The notes under the pieces are model-generated. The model did no database searches. It was not told where the DNA came from and saw only the letters and a program-made list of their open reading frames with translations. Position numbers and translations under genes: made by a program. Of a DNA stretch of 64,000 nt, positions 1-9,799 are shown one piece after another (the stretch's first letter is position 1; every line of letters begins with the position of its first letter). The stretch comes from Halomonas urmiana. GTDB lineage: Bacteria > Pseudomonadota > Gammaproteobacteria > Pseudomonadales > Halomonadaceae. The DNA lies in the NCBI RefSeq assembly GCF_005780185.1, contig NZ_VBUI01000023.1, positions 1 to 64,000 of the forward strand. Direction: 5' to 3'.

Positions 1-77
1 AGCTTCCAGCTTCCAGCTTCCAGCTTCCAGCTTCCAGCTTCCAGCTTCCAGCTTCCAGCTTCCAGCTTCCAGCTTAC
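1..77. repeat. Heptanucleotide array, right arm of a heptad element (copy A, cut by window edge)
   Basis: Ten perfect tandem copies of AGCTTCC fill positions 1-70, followed by AGCTTAC and a degenerate GGCCTAC. The array runs straight into the 3' end of the minus-strand rhodanese gene, whose stop and last two or three codons are made of heptad sequence. It matches the right arm of the complete element at 30979-31138 and is related to those at 2706 and 7517. The left arm would lie outside the window. Confidence 0.85.
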
Positions 78-80
78 GGC

Positions 81-914
81 CTACGGCTTCTCAATCGGGG
101 TGTCGTCGCGGTTGCCCCACTCCTGCCAGGAGCCGGCGTAGCCGCGAATCTTCTCGAAGCCCAGCGCCTTGCCCACGAGCCAGGTGAAGCCGCTGCGGTG
201 GTGGCTCTGGCAGTGGGTGACCACCTCCATGTCCGGGGTCAGCCCCAGGGTCTCGAGTTCGGTGATGAGTTCGGCATAGTCGCGGATGCGCAGCCCGCGC
301 TCCCGGTCCATGGCGTCGGTCCACTCCATGTTGACCGCCCCGGGCATGTGGCCCAGGCGACGGTTGTTGCCCTTCTCGCCGTCGTACTCGGCCCGCGAGC
401 GGGCATCCCAGATCGCGAAGCCCTTCTCGCCGAGGCGCTCCTCGAGCGCGACGCGGTCGATGGCCACCTCGGGATGTAGGATCTCGGCCTGGTAGTCGCT
501 GGGCTCGGGCGCTCGCGTCTGGGTGGAGAGGGGCTGGCCGGCCTCGCGCCAGGCGTGGAGGCCGCCATTGAGGTAGGAGTAGCGGGTATGGCCGATCAGC
601 TCCAGGGTCCACAGCAGGCGCCCGGCCCAGCCGCCGCCCTCGTCGTCGTAGGCCACCACGTGGGTGTCGCGGGTCAGGCCGAGAGACGAGAACAGCCGCG
701 AGAGCGCCTCGATCGAGGGCACCTCGTTGGGCACTTCGCCTTCGCCGCGCATCAGCAGGCGATGGTCCAGGAAGATGGCGCCGGGTACATGCCCCTCGCC
801 ATGGCTCTCGGCCCGCAGGGGTACGTCGATGATCAGCAGCGACGGCTCGTCGAGTTGTGCGGCCAGCTGGTCGGGCTCGACGATCAGCGGGAGCAGGTTG
901 TCTTCGGAACTCAT
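81..914 (-). CDS. rhdA: Two-domain rhodanese (thiosulfate sulfurtransferase, RhdA/SseA-like)
   Basis: A 277-residue tandem-rhodanese protein that transfers sulfane sulfur from thiosulfate or another donor to a thiophilic acceptor in the cytoplasm. The N-terminal domain (about 10-120) is non-catalytic. The C-terminal domain (about 150-270) holds the active-site loop HCQSHHRS with the persulfide-forming cysteine near residue 235, very close to the HCQTHHR loop known from Azotobacter RhdA. The ATG at 914 was chosen over an upstream in-frame ATG at 1085 because it follows an AAGGAGAG-type site and matches usual family length. It lies downstream of rsgA on the same strand, as in Pseudomonas. Its last codons are built from the heptad array, so the C-terminus may differ from relatives. 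Physiological donor and acceptor cannot be told from sequence. Confidence 0.9.
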   Translation of the reverse strand: MSSEDNLLPLIVEPDQLAAQLDEPSLLIIDVPLRAESHGEGHVPGAIFLDHRLLMRGEGEVPNEVPSIEALSRLFSSLGLTRDTHVVAYDDEGGGWAGRLLWTLELIGHTRYSYLNGGLHAWREAGQPLSTQTRAPEPSDYQAEILHPEVAIDRVALEERLGEKGFAIWDARSRAEYDGEKGNNRRLGHMPGAVNMEWTDAMDRERGLRIRDYAELITELETLGLTPDMEVVTHCQSHHRSGFTWLVGKALGFEKIRGYAGSWQEWGNRDDTPIEKP

Positions 915-991
915 GGCACACTCTCCTTGAGGTTGGCTCCTCGATGCAGGCGCCTGCGTCTCTCGGCAGTCGCCAGAACTTGCCTCTGGCG

Positions 992-2038
992 TCAGCTTGC
1001 TTCGAGGCTTTCGAGGATGCGTCGGTAGCTGGCGAAGCGTTCGGGATGGATCTCGCCCCGCTCCACGGCGGCGAGCAGGGCGCAACCCGGCTCCTGGCGG
1101 TGGCGGCAGTCGCGAAAGCGACAGCGCCCCAGCACGTCGCGAAACTCGATGAAGCCCTCGGTGACCTGCTGTTCGTCCAGGTGGGTCAGGCCGAACTCGC
1201 GGATCCCCGGCGAATCGATCAGCTCGCCGCGCCCGGCCTCGGCAGATGTCCCGTCATCCGGAGCGGGCAGGGCGTAGAGGCGCGCAGTGGTGGTGGTGTG
1301 GGTGCCCTTGCGCGTGTCCTTGGACAGCGCGCCGATGCGCAACTCCTCATCCGGCAGCAGGCGGTCGATCAGCGACGACTTGCCCACGCCGCTCTGGCCG
1401 ACGAATACCGAGGTGCGCCCTGCCAGCCGCGCGTACAGATCCGAGAGGCCGTCCTCGCGCGCGGTGGTGGAGGTGACCACCGGGTAGCCCAGCGCCTCGT
1501 AGCGCGACAGCAGTGCCCGTAGCTCGCCGCCGTGTTCCGGCAGCAGGTCGATCTTGTTGAGCACCAGCACCGGGGCGATGCCGGTGGCCTCGGCGGCCAC
1601 CAGGTAGCGATCGATCAGGTTGGCATGGGGCGCCGGTTCCACCGCGAAGACGACCAGGATCTGATCGATGTTGGCGGCCACCGGCTTCAACTGGCCGCGG
1701 GGGTCGGGGCGTTCCAGCACGCTCGACCGCTCGCCGCGGGCCACCACCACGCCGTCGCGGGCGTCGTGGGCGGCGCGCCAGATCACCCGGTCGCCGGTGA
1801 CCAGCCCCTCGAGGTTGGCGCGCAGGTGGCAGCGCACGGCCTCGCCGCCCTCGTCGGGGCGCACGTCCAGGGTGCGGCCGAAGTGGGCGATCACGCGGCC
1901 GTTCTGTTCTGGTCCGTACTCGCCGGCGGCCAGCTTGTCGCTGTCCTGGGCGTCGCGGCGATCGGCGCGAAGGGCGCGCTCGGCCTGGACCTTCTCGATG
2001 CGCCAGCGCTGCTGGCGGCTCAACTTGCGTTTGCTCAT
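992..2038 (-). CDS. rsgA: Small ribosomal subunit biogenesis GTPase RsgA
   Basis: A 348-residue circularly permuted GTPase that acts late in 30S maturation. An OB-fold region comes first (about 45-115), then the G domain in permuted order: G4 NKID at 161-164, G1 GQSGVGKSS at 214-222, G3 DSPG at 275-278. A C-terminal zinc motif has ligands C306, C311, H313 and C319. The start at 2038 ([10 protein letters not shown]) is preferred over the ATG at 2083, which adds 15 unusual residues. It is divergent from orn, as in many gammaproteobacteria, with an 86-bp shared upstream region. Confidence 0.96.
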   Translation of the reverse strand: MSKRKLSRQQRWRIEKVQAERALRADRRDAQDSDKLAAGEYGPEQNGRVIAHFGRTLDVRPDEGGEAVRCHLRANLEGLVTGDRVIWRAAHDARDGVVVARGERSSVLERPDPRGQLKPVAANIDQILVVFAVEPAPHANLIDRYLVAAEATGIAPVLVLNKIDLLPEHGGELRALLSRYEALGYPVVTSTTAREDGLSDLYARLAGRTSVFVGQSGVGKSSLIDRLLPDEELRIGALSKDTRKGTHTTTTARLYALPAPDDGTSAEAGRGELIDSPGIREFGLTHLDEQQVTEGFIEFRDVLGRCRFRDCRHRQEPGCALLAAVERGEIHPERFASYRRILESLEAS

Positions 2039-2124
2039 GGGGGCCCGAAGCTCGCTACAATAGGGCGCATTGTACTCACCCAAGGCGCCCGCTGTCGTCA
2101 GCCAACGCCCCGCAAGGATGTCCC

Positions 2125-2705
2125 ATGACCGAGCATGCCACGCCCACCACCGCCGATGCGCGCCGCCAGCGCCTGATCTGGATCGACCTGGAGATGACCG
2201 GGCTCGACCCGAACCGCGAGCGGATCATCGAGATCGCCACCCTGGTCACCGATGCGGACCTCAATACGGTCGCCGAGGGCCCGGTGATCGCAGTGCACCA
2301 GCCCGACGCGCTGCTGGACGCCATGGACGAGTGGAACACCCGCACCCACGGCGCCTCGGGGCTGGTGCAGCGGGTCAAGGAGAGCCGGGTCGACACCGCC
2401 GAGGCCGAGCGGCGCACCCTCGAGTTCCTCGCCGCCCAAGTCGAGGCCGGTGCCTCGCCGATGTGCGGCAACAGCATCCACCAGGATCGCCGCTTCCTGG
2501 AGCGGGAGATGCCCGAGCTGCTGGCCTTCTTCCACTATCGCAACCTCGACGTCTCCACCCTCAAGGAGATCGCCAAGCGCTGGAATCCGGGCGCCCTGGC
2601 GGGCTTCCAGAAGCGCAACGTGCATCTCGCCATGGACGATATCCGCGAGTCCATCGCCGAACTGGCGCATTACCGCGAGACCTTCCTGCGCCTGGCGGAG
2701 GACGA

Positions 2706-2727
<22 letters not shown>
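2125..2727 (+). CDS. orn: Oligoribonuclease
   Basis: A 3'-to-5' exoribonuclease of the DEDD superfamily that degrades 2-5 nt RNA and linearises pGpG from c-di-GMP turnover. The first metal-binding motif [10 protein letters not shown] is at residues 20-29 (D21, E23). Later motifs follow, with the [10 protein letters not shown] region near the C-terminus. At 200 residues it is longer than the usual roughly 180. An N-terminal tail of about 15 residues and a C-terminal tail account for this. The last codons (RTSSGA, stop) are encoded by the start of the heptad element at 2706, so the tail probably came from read-through into that element. An AAGGA site precedes the ATG. Confidence 0.96.
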
Positions 2728-2836
<109 letters not shown>

Positions 2837-2839
<3 letters not shown>

Positions 2840-3940
2840 GCTTGCGGCGATCAGCCGCTGGCGCTTCTCGCGCTGGCGGGCCAGGGCCCAGCGGACGTGC
2901 TCGCGGACCAGGTCGGAGGGGTAGGGCAGGCGGGCCATCAGCGCGGCCTCCACCGCCCGGCTCCAGGGCGCGTTGCCGAGCCCCACGGCCAAGTTGCGTA
3001 GCCAGCGCTCGTAGCCGATGCGCCGGATCGGGTTGCCGGCGGTCTTCTCCAGGAACTCCTCCTCGCTCCAGGCGAACAGCGAGACGAGGCTCGCCCGATC
3101 CAGGTCGTGACGGGGCGCGAAGTCCGGCTCCTGGCTGACCCGGGCGAAGCGGGTGAAGGGGCAGACCAGCTGGCAGTCGTCGCAGCCGAACACCCGATTG
3201 CCCATGGCCTCGCGGTAGCGCTCCGGGATGGCCCCGAAGAGCTCGATGGTGAGATAGGAGATGCAGGCCCGGGCATCGACGACCTTGTCCTCGACGATGG
3301 CCCCGGTAGGACAGGCGGTGCGACAGGCGCTGCAGCTGCCGCAGTGATCGGCCTCGAAGGGCGCATCCACCGGCAGCGGCAGGTCGGTGTAGAGCTCGCC
3401 GAGGAAGAACAGCGAGCCGGCCCGCGGGTTGAGCAGCATGGCGTTCTTGCCGAACCAGCCGAGACCGGCCTTGCGCGCCAGGGCGCGCTCCATGACCGGG
3501 GCAGAGTCGACGAAGGCGCGGTAGCCGAAGGCGCCGACCTCGGCCTCGATCCACTTGGCGAGCGTCGCCAGCCGCTTGCGCATCAGCTTGTGATAGTCGC
3601 GTCCGGTGGCGTAGCGGGAGACATAGGCCAGCGACGGTCGACCGAGCACCTTGGTGGTCTCCACCTCGGCGGGCAGGTAGTCCAGGCGCACGCTGATCAC
3701 CCGCCGGGTGCCGGGCACCAGCTCCGCCGGGCGGGTGCGCTTGGTGCCGTGTTTGGCCATGAAGCCCATCTCGCCGTGGTGGCCGGCGGCCAGCCAGGCC
3801 TCGAGATGGGCCTCGTCTTCGGCCAGGTCGACGTCGGTGATGCCCAGCTGCTGGAAGCCGAGCTCGCGGCCCCAGGTCTTGATCCTCTCGGCGAGGGCGG
3901 CCATGTCGGGGTCGTCACCCGCGGGGGACACTGGGCTCAT
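2837..3940 (-). CDS. queG: Epoxyqueuosine reductase QueG
   Basis: A 367-residue cobalamin- and iron-sulfur-dependent enzyme that reduces epoxyqueuosine to queuosine in tRNA, the last step of Q synthesis. Visible are the conserved DSAPVMER segment (D145) and two 4Fe-4S cysteine sets: C200, C203, C206, C210 and C253, C256, C260. The ATG at 3940 was preferred to the one at 4036, which would add 32 non-conserved residues and run into the divergent promoter. It is divergent from nnr by 99 bp and convergent with orn. Cobalamin dependence fits the presence of the adenosyltransferase CobO in the same window. Confidence 0.95.
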
Positions 3941-4039
3941 GATCGAGAAAACACCATGCAGATCGGCCCCGCGACTTGGCGTGGGGCACAGAGAATTTAC
4001 ACTCGGTATGGTAAAGCATCCCGAACGAGGAGACACCGC

Positions 4040-5575
4040 ATGACCGGGTCAGCCGAACCTCCCATGCCGACGCTGCGGCCGCTCTATCGCGCCGAGCAAG
4101 TCCGCGAGCTCGATCGGCGCACCATCGAGGGGGGCATCGCGGGCTTCGCCCTGATGCAGCGCGCGGCCGCGGCCGCTTGGCAGGAGCTGCGGGCGCGCTG
4201 GCCCGCCGCGCGCTCGCTCAGCGTGCTGTGCGGCGGTGGCAACAACGGCGGCGACGGCCACGTGCTGGCGGCGCTGGCCGCCGCCGAGGGGCTCGCCGTG
4301 CAGCGTATTCTGCTCAAGCCGGTGGAGGCGTTGACCGGCGACGCCCGCCGCGCCGCCGACATGGCCACGGAGGCCGGGGTGGCGGCCGCGCCCTGGCAGG
4401 CGGATATTCCCCTCGAGGGCGAGGTGGTGGTCGATGCCCTGCTCGGCACCGGGCTCGGCGGCGAGGTGCGCGGGGCGGCTCGCGAGGCGATCGAGGCCGT
4501 GAACGCCAGCGGCCTACCGGTGCTGGCCATCGACATCCCCTCGGGGCTCGACGCCGACACCGGGGCGCGGCTCGGGGTCGCGATTCGGGCGACGCGCACC
4601 GTGACCTTCATCGCCGACAAGCTCGGGCTCTATACCGGCGCGGCCCCGGCGCATGTCGGCGAGCCGGTGTTCTGCGCCCTCGGCGTGGACGCCGAGGGCG
4701 CGGCCGATCTCGTCCCCGCCGCTCGCCGGCTGGAGGCCGGGCTGATCGCGGCCTGGCTGCCGCCTCGGCCGCGCGACGCCCACAAGGGCGACTGCGGCCA
4801 TGCCCTGGTACTTGGCGGGGCACCGGGCTTCGGCGGGGCGGCGCTACTCGCCGCCGAGGCCTGCGCACGGCTGGGGGCCGGCAAGGTGAGCCTGGCCACT
4901 GCGCCCGAGCACGTCACCGCGAGCCTGGTGCGCCGCCCCGAGGTGATGGTCCACGGCGTGCGCGGCGGCGGTGATCTCGCCACCCTGCCGGAGCGTGCCG
5001 ACGTGCTGGTGGTCGGGCCGGGCTTGGGGCAGGGCAGCTGGGGGCAGGGCATGCTGCAGGCGGCCCTGGCGGCGTCGCGGCCGCTGGTGGTGGATGCCGA
5101 TGGCCTCAACCTGCTGGCCACGCGGTTCAGTGGCCGGCAGCGTGACGACTGGATCCTCACCCCGCACCCCGGCGAGGCGGCACGCCTGCTCGGCCGTTCT
5201 GCCGGCGAGGTGGAGGCCGACCGGCCCGCCGCGGCCAGGGCGTTGCAGCACCGCTACGGTGGCGTGGTGGTGCTCAAGGGCGCCGGCACCCTGGTCGCCG
5301 GCCCTGCGGGGCTCGCCGTCTGTCCCTACGGCAACCCGGGCATGGCCAGCGGCGGCATGGGCGATGCGCTCTCCGGCATCCTCGGGGCGCTGCTGGCCCA
5401 GGGACTCGATCTCGAGGTGGCGGCACGGCTGGGCGTGCTGGTGCATGCCCTGGCCGCCGACAGGGCGGCGCGAACGGGTGGCGAGCGTGGCCTGCTGGCC
5501 GGCGATCTGGCATCCTGTGCGCGAATTCTGGTCAACCCGACGATGGGCGAGAACGATGCTGCTGCGACTCGATGA
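4040..5575 (+). CDS. nnr: Bifunctional NAD(P)H-hydrate epimerase / ADP-dependent dehydratase
   Basis: A 511-residue fusion that repairs hydrated NADH and NADPH. The N-terminal epimerase domain (about 1-220) carries the GGGNNGGDGHVLA loop. The C-terminal ribokinase-like dehydratase domain (about 235-505) shows the family signature GNPGMASGGMGD. The ATG at 4040 follows CGAGGAG with good spacing; longer in-frame upstream sequence is antisense to queG and was excluded. It overlaps tsaE by 20 bp and starts the operon nnr-tsaE-amidase. Confidence 0.95.
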   Translation: MTGSAEPPMPTLRPLYRAEQVRELDRRTIEGGIAGFALMQRAAAAAWQELRARWPAARSLSVLCGGGNNGGDGHVLAALAAAEGLAVQRILLKPVEALTGDARRAADMATEAGVAAAPWQADIPLEGEVVVDALLGTGLGGEVRGAAREAIEAVNASGLPVLAIDIPSGLDADTGARLGVAIRATRTVTFIADKLGLYTGAAPAHVGEPVFCALGVDAEGAADLVPAARRLEAGLIAAWLPPRPRDAHKGDCGHALVLGGAPGFGGAALLAAEACARLGAGKVSLATAPEHVTASLVRRPEVMVHGVRGGGDLATLPERADVLVVGPGLGQGSWGQGMLQAALAASRPLVVDADGLNLLATRFSGRQRDDWILTPHPGEAARLLGRSAGEVEADRPAAARALQHRYGGVVVLKGAGTLVAGPAGLAVCPYGNPGMASGGMGDALSGILGALLAQGLDLEVAARLGVLVHALAADRAARTGGERGLLAGDLASCARILVNPTMGENDAAATR

Positions 5576-6059
5576 CGAAGACCGCCAGGTCGCCTTCGGC
5601 GCCTGCCTGGGGCGAGCCCTCGAAGGCCACGGTCGCGTGCACCTGACCGGCGAACTGGGCGCCGGCAAGACGACCCTGACCCGCGGCATCCTGCGCGCCT
5701 ATGGACACGTCGGCGCGGTCAAGAGCCCGACCTACACCCTGGTGGAGCCCTATGAGCTCAAGGGTGTGCTCGTGCATCACTTCGACCTCTATCGCCTGGG
5801 CGACCCCGAGGAGCTGGAGTTCATCGGCGGCCGCGACCTGCTCGCCGAAGACGCGCTCTGTGTGATCGAATGGCCGGAGCGCGGCGAGGGCTGGCTGCCC
5901 ACGCCGGACCTGGAGGTGCGCCTGCGCCTGGCCGACGAGGGGCGCGAGGCGATCCTCGAGGCGCGCAGCCCCCATGGCCGGGCGGTCCTCGAGCGGCTGG
6001 CGGGCATGTCCGAACTGGCGAGCGATCTAATGAACAGGGAAGGCAACACGGCATCATGA
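5556..6059 (+). CDS. tsaE: tRNA t6A37 threonylcarbamoyladenosine ATPase subunit TsaE
   Basis: A 167-residue P-loop protein needed with TsaB, TsaC and TsaD to make t6A on ANN-decoding tRNAs. The Walker A motif GELGAGKTT lies at 32-40, followed by the conserved SPTYTLVEPY segment and a YRLGDPEEL block. Its ATG lies inside the nnr reading frame, and its stop overlaps the next gene (ATGA), so translation is probably coupled through the operon. Confidence 0.95.
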   Translation: MLLRLDDEDRQVAFGACLGRALEGHGRVHLTGELGAGKTTLTRGILRAYGHVGAVKSPTYTLVEPYELKGVLVHHFDLYRLGDPEELEFIGGRDLLAEDALCVIEWPERGEGWLPTPDLEVRLRLADEGREAILEARSPHGRAVLERLAGMSELASDLMNREGNTAS

Positions 6060-7516
6060 GGCCCACGATACCCGCAAGGCGGCTGCTGGTCGGCCTCGGC
6101 ATGCTGGGGCTCGGCCTGGCCGGAGGCCTGGCCCAGGCCGCCAGCATTGACAACCTGCGCCTGTGGGCGGCACCCGACCATGCGCGCCTGGTCTTCGATC
6201 TCTCCTCCCCGGCCGAGGCCAACGTCTTCAGTCTCGACAATCCGCGGCGCCTGGTGATCGACCTGGACGACAGCCGGCTCAATACCCGCGTCGACGCGCT
6301 GGATCTCGAGGGAAGCGCCATCAGCACCCTGCGTACCGGCGTGCGCGATGGCAATGGCCTGAGGGTGGTGCTGGAGCTCGAGCGGGAGATCGAGCCGCGG
6401 CACTTCACCTTGGCCCCAAATGATCAGTACGGCCACCGCCTGGTGGTCGACCTGGAGTACCCCGGCGAGAGCGCCGTGGAGGATCCCATCGATCCCATCG
6501 AGACGATGATCCGTGAGCAGGAGATCGCCGCCCAGCGCGCGCGCAGCAAGGCGGTGGTCGAGGGCAGGAACCCCGCCGAGGTCGCCGCGCCCGACGTGCT
6601 CGAGCCGGCTGCGCCGCATCCCCGGCGCGATATCATCATCGCCGTCGACGCCGGCCACGGCGGCGAGGACCCCGGGGCGATCGGCCCCTCGGGTACCCGC
6701 GAGAAGGACATCGTGCTGGAGATGGCCCAGCGTCTCGCTCGCAAGGTCAACGCCACCGAGGGCTTCCGCGCGGTGATGATCCGCGACGGCGATTACTACG
6801 TCGGGCTGCGTCAGCGCACCCGTATCGCCCGCGAGCAGAAGGCCGACCTCTTCGTCTCGATCCACGCCGACGCCTTCAACAGCCCGCGGCCCAACGGCAG
6901 CTCCGTCTATGCGCTGTCGCAGCGCGGCGCCACCTCCGAGACCGCCCAGTGGCTGGCCGCCAGTGAGAACGAGGCCGACCTGATCGGCGGCGTCGACGGC
7001 AGCCTCTCGCTGGACGACAAGGACGAGGTGTTGCGGGGCGTGCTGCTCGACCTGACCATGACCGCGACCCTCAACGACTCGCTGACCATCGGCGGCCAGG
7101 TGCTGGATCGCCTGGAGCGAGTCAACCGGCTGCACAAGTCGCGGGTGGAGCAGGCCGGCTTCGTGGTCCTCAAGTCGCCGGATATTCCCTCGCTGCTGGT
7201 CGAGACCGGTTTCATCTCCAATCCGGACGAGGAGCGCCGGCTGCGCGACGGGGGCTATCAGCAGCGGATGGTCGACGCCATCTTCGGCGGCGTCCGTGGC
7301 CACTTCCAGCGCAACCCGCCGCCGGCCAGCCTGCTGGCCTGGCAGCGGGATAATGGCCGCAGCACCGCGGGCAATGAGTACCGCATCCAGCCCGGCGACA
7401 CCCTCTCGGAGATCGCCGCACGACACGGCGTGCCGGTGGCCCAGATCCGCCAGGCCAACGAGCTCAATGGCGACGTGATCCGGGTCGGGCAGGTACTGCG
7501 CATCCCCCGATCCTGA
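6056..7516 (+). CDS. amiB: N-acetylmuramoyl-L-alanine amidase (AmiB/AmiC type, with AMIN and LysM)
   Basis: A 486-residue periplasmic amidase that cleaves septal peptidoglycan during daughter-cell separation. Order: signal peptide (1-28, ending AQA), AMIN targeting domain (about 30-130), Amidase_3 zinc domain (from about 195, opening with VDAGHGGEDPGAIG and containing SIHADAF), and a C-terminal LysM domain (YRIQPGDTLSEIAARHG onward). A LysM tail is typical of AmiB in Pseudomonas-like genomes and differs from E. coli AmiC. ATGA overlap with tsaE. The name amiB follows locus order (upstream of mutL); activation by an EnvC/NlpD-type partner is family knowledge. Confidence 0.92.
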   Translation: MRPTIPARRLLVGLGMLGLGLAGGLAQAASIDNLRLWAAPDHARLVFDLSSPAEANVFSLDNPRRLVIDLDDSRLNTRVDALDLEGSAISTLRTGVRDGNGLRVVLELEREIEPRHFTLAPNDQYGHRLVVDLEYPGESAVEDPIDPIETMIREQEIAAQRARSKAVVEGRNPAEVAAPDVLEPAAPHPRRDIIIAVDAGHGGEDPGAIGPSGTREKDIVLEMAQRLARKVNATEGFRAVMIRDGDYYVGLRQRTRIAREQKADLFVSIHADAFNSPRPNGSSVYALSQRGATSETAQWLAASENEADLIGGVDGSLSLDDKDEVLRGVLLDLTMTATLNDSLTIGGQVLDRLERVNRLHKSRVEQAGFVVLKSPDIPSLLVETGFISNPDEERRLRDGGYQQRMVDAIFGGVRGHFQRNPPPASLLAWQRDNGRSTAGNEYRIQPGDTLSEIAARHGVPVAQIRQANELNGDVIRVGQVLRIPRS

Positions 7517-7646
<130 letters not shown>

Positions 7647-7655
7647 TGGAGTGAC

Positions 7656-9644
7656 ATGTCAGAGAAGCGACACATCCAGATCCTCGCCCCCCGCCTGGCG
7701 AACCAGATCGCCGCCGGCGAGGTGGTCGAACGCCCCGCCTCGGTGGTCAAGGAGCTGGTGGAGAACGCCATCGATGCCGGTAGCCGCCGCGTCGAGGTCG
7801 AGCTCGAGAGCGGCGGCGCCCGGCTGATCCGGGTGCGCGACGACGGCAGCGGCATCGCCGAGGATGACCTGCCGCTGGCGCTGTCGCGGCATGCCACCAG
7901 CAAGATCCTCTCCCTGGAGGAGCTCGAGGGGGTGGCGAGCCTGGGCTTTCGCGGCGAGGCGCTGGCCTCCATCAGCTCGGTCTCGCGCCTGGAGCTGGTC
8001 TCCAACGTCGACGAGGACCCCCGCGGCGGCTGGCGCGTGGTCGCCGAGGGGCGCCGCATGGAGCCTCGTGTCTCCCCGGCGCCGCATCCGCGCGGCACCT
8101 CGGTGACGGTGCGCGATCTCTTCTTCAACACGCCGGCGCGGCGCAATTTCCTGCGCACCGAGAAGACCGAGTTCGGCCACGTCGAGGAGGCCTTCCGGCG
8201 CCAGGCGCTGTCGCGCTTCGATATCGGCTGGATGCTGCGCCACAACCAGAAGACGCTCCACCAGCTGCCGCCGGGCGACGACCCGGTCACCCGGGAGCGG
8301 CGCCTCGGCGCCCTGCTCGGCAAGGGCTTCCTGGAGAACGCCCTGCATCTCGATCTCGAGGTCGGCGGGCTACGGCTGTGGGGCTGGGTCGGCCTGCCGA
8401 CCCACTCGCGTGCCCAGGCCGACCAACAGTACTTCTTCGTCAACGGCCGCGTGGTGCGCGACCGCCTGGTGGCTCACGCCATCCGCCAGGCCTATCGCGA
8501 CGTGCTCTTCCACGGCCGCCATCCGGTATTCGTGCTCTACCTGGAGGTCGACCCGCGGGTGGTGGACGTCAACGTCCATCCGACCAAGCACGAGGTGCGC
8601 TTCCGCGATGGGCGCATGGTTCACGACTTCCTGTTCTCGAGCCTGCATCGGGCGCTGGCCGAGGCGAGGCCCGGCGAGCGCGACGAGGCGCACGGCGTGG
8701 AAGCGGAGCCGGGCCAGAGCGGATCAGCGGGTGCAGATGCCGCTCGCGGCGTGCGCGAGGCCGCGCCGGCCTGGCAGCAGCAGCCCATGGCGCTGCCCGG
8801 TCACGGCGCCGGTAGGGGGGACAGCAGCGGTGACGGGCGAGAGGGCGTGACGCCCGCCCGCGTCCGGGCCTTCATGGAGGGCTACCGCGCGCTGCATCCC
8901 GAGCACGAGGAGACCCTGCTGACCCCGCAGCCCACCGCGCCGGCTCCCGGCGGCAGCGCCGCCGACGTGGCCCTCGACGAGCGCCGCGCCGCCCAGGCGG
9001 AGCGTGCTCCGCGGCCGGCGATGCCCGAGGAGGACACCACCCGGGCGCCGCCGCTGGGCTACGCCGTGGCCCAGCTGCACGGCGTCTACATCCTCTCCCA
9101 GACCGAGCGCGGCCTGGTGGTGGTGGATATGCACGCCGCCCACGAGCGCATCGTCTACGAGCGCATGAAGTCGCAGGTGCACGGCGAGGCCGGCGACGGC
9201 GTCGGGCTGCAGGCCCAGCCGCTGCTGGTGCCGGTGTCGCTGGCCGCGACCCCGGCAGAAGTCGCGACCGCCGAGGCCGAGCGGGAGGCCTTCTCGCGCC
9301 TCGGCGTGGAGCTCGATGCGGCCGGCCCCGAGACCCTGCTGGTGCGCCAGGTGCCGGTGCTGCTGGCCGATGCCGACGTGGAGCCGTTGGTGCGCGATAT
9401 GCTCGCCGATCTGGAGCGCTACGGGCGTTCCGACCGGGTCGAGGCGCGTATCAACGAGCTGCTGGCGACCATGGCCTGCCACGGCAGCGTGCGCGCCAAT
9501 CGCCAGCTCGGCCTCGAGGAGATGAATGCGCTGCTGCGCGACATGGAGCGCACCGAGCGCAGCGGCCAGTGCAATCACGGCCGCCCCACCTGGACCGAGA
9601 TGAGCATGAAGGAACTCGACCGCCTCTTCCTGAGGGGGCAGTGA
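7656..9644 (+). CDS. mutL: DNA mismatch repair protein MutL (endonuclease-type)
   Basis: A 662-residue GHKL ATPase that couples MutS mismatch recognition to strand removal. N-terminal motifs: [11 protein letters not shown] (E36, N37), DDGSGI and LGFRGEAL. A low-complexity linker (about 340-450) leads to the dimerisation domain. The C-terminus contains [12 protein letters not shown] from residue 491, fitting the MutL endonuclease signature D-x-H-A-x2-E-x4-E, plus [10 protein letters not shown] and QCNHGRPT, which belong to the same metal site in nicking MutL proteins. This fits a lineage without MutH. The ATG at 7656 follows GGAGTG; upstream in-frame sequence is heptad array and was rejected. 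Confidence 0.96.
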   Translation: MSEKRHIQILAPRLANQIAAGEVVERPASVVKELVENAIDAGSRRVEVELESGGARLIRVRDDGSGIAEDDLPLALSRHATSKILSLEELEGVASLGFRGEALASISSVSRLELVSNVDEDPRGGWRVVAEGRRMEPRVSPAPHPRGTSVTVRDLFFNTPARRNFLRTEKTEFGHVEEAFRRQALSRFDIGWMLRHNQKTLHQLPPGDDPVTRERRLGALLGKGFLENALHLDLEVGGLRLWGWVGLPTHSRAQADQQYFFVNGRVVRDRLVAHAIRQAYRDVLFHGRHPVFVLYLEVDPRVVDVNVHPTKHEVRFRDGRMVHDFLFSSLHRALAEARPGERDEAHGVEAEPGQSGSAGADAARGVREAAPAWQQQPMALPGHGAGRGDSSGDGREGVTPARVRAFMEGYRALHPEHEETLLTPQPTAPAPGGSAADVALDERRAAQAERAPRPAMPEEDTTRAPPLGYAVAQLHGVYILSQTERGLVVVDMHAAHERIVYERMKSQVHGEAGDGVGLQAQPLLVPVSLAATPAEVATAEAEREAFSRLGVELDAAGPETLLVRQVPVLLADADVEPLVRDMLADLERYGRSDRVEARINELLATMACHGSVRANRQLGLEEMNALLRDMERTERSGQCNHGRPTWTEMSMKELDRLFLRGQ

Positions 9645-9675
9645 ACTTCGATGTACTGAACCGGACTGTTTTATG

Positions 9676-9787
9676 AGAGACGCCGGGGACAGGTCGTAGA
9701 GGAGGTCCGATTCCAGGGATGGAATCGGTAGCGTCCAAGGAGGGATTCACAGCGCCTCCTCGCAGACCTGTCGCCGGATTCGTCTCT
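9676..9787. repeat. Nested palindromic element with shared core (copy 1, upstream of miaA)
   Basis: Outer stem 9676-9695 pairs with 9765-9787 (one mismatch and a 3-nt bulge). An inner stem GAGGAGG (9699-9705) pairs with CCTCCTC (9755-9761), and a small GATTCCA/TGGAATC hairpin sits between. A 29-bp core at 9726-9754, starting CGGTAGCG and ending TTCACAGCG, recurs with 26 of 29 identities at 52695-52723 inside another large palindrome. It occupies the mutL-miaA gap and ends 12 bp before the miaA start. Confidence 0.8.
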
Positions 9788-9799
9788 TCTGGAGCCCGA

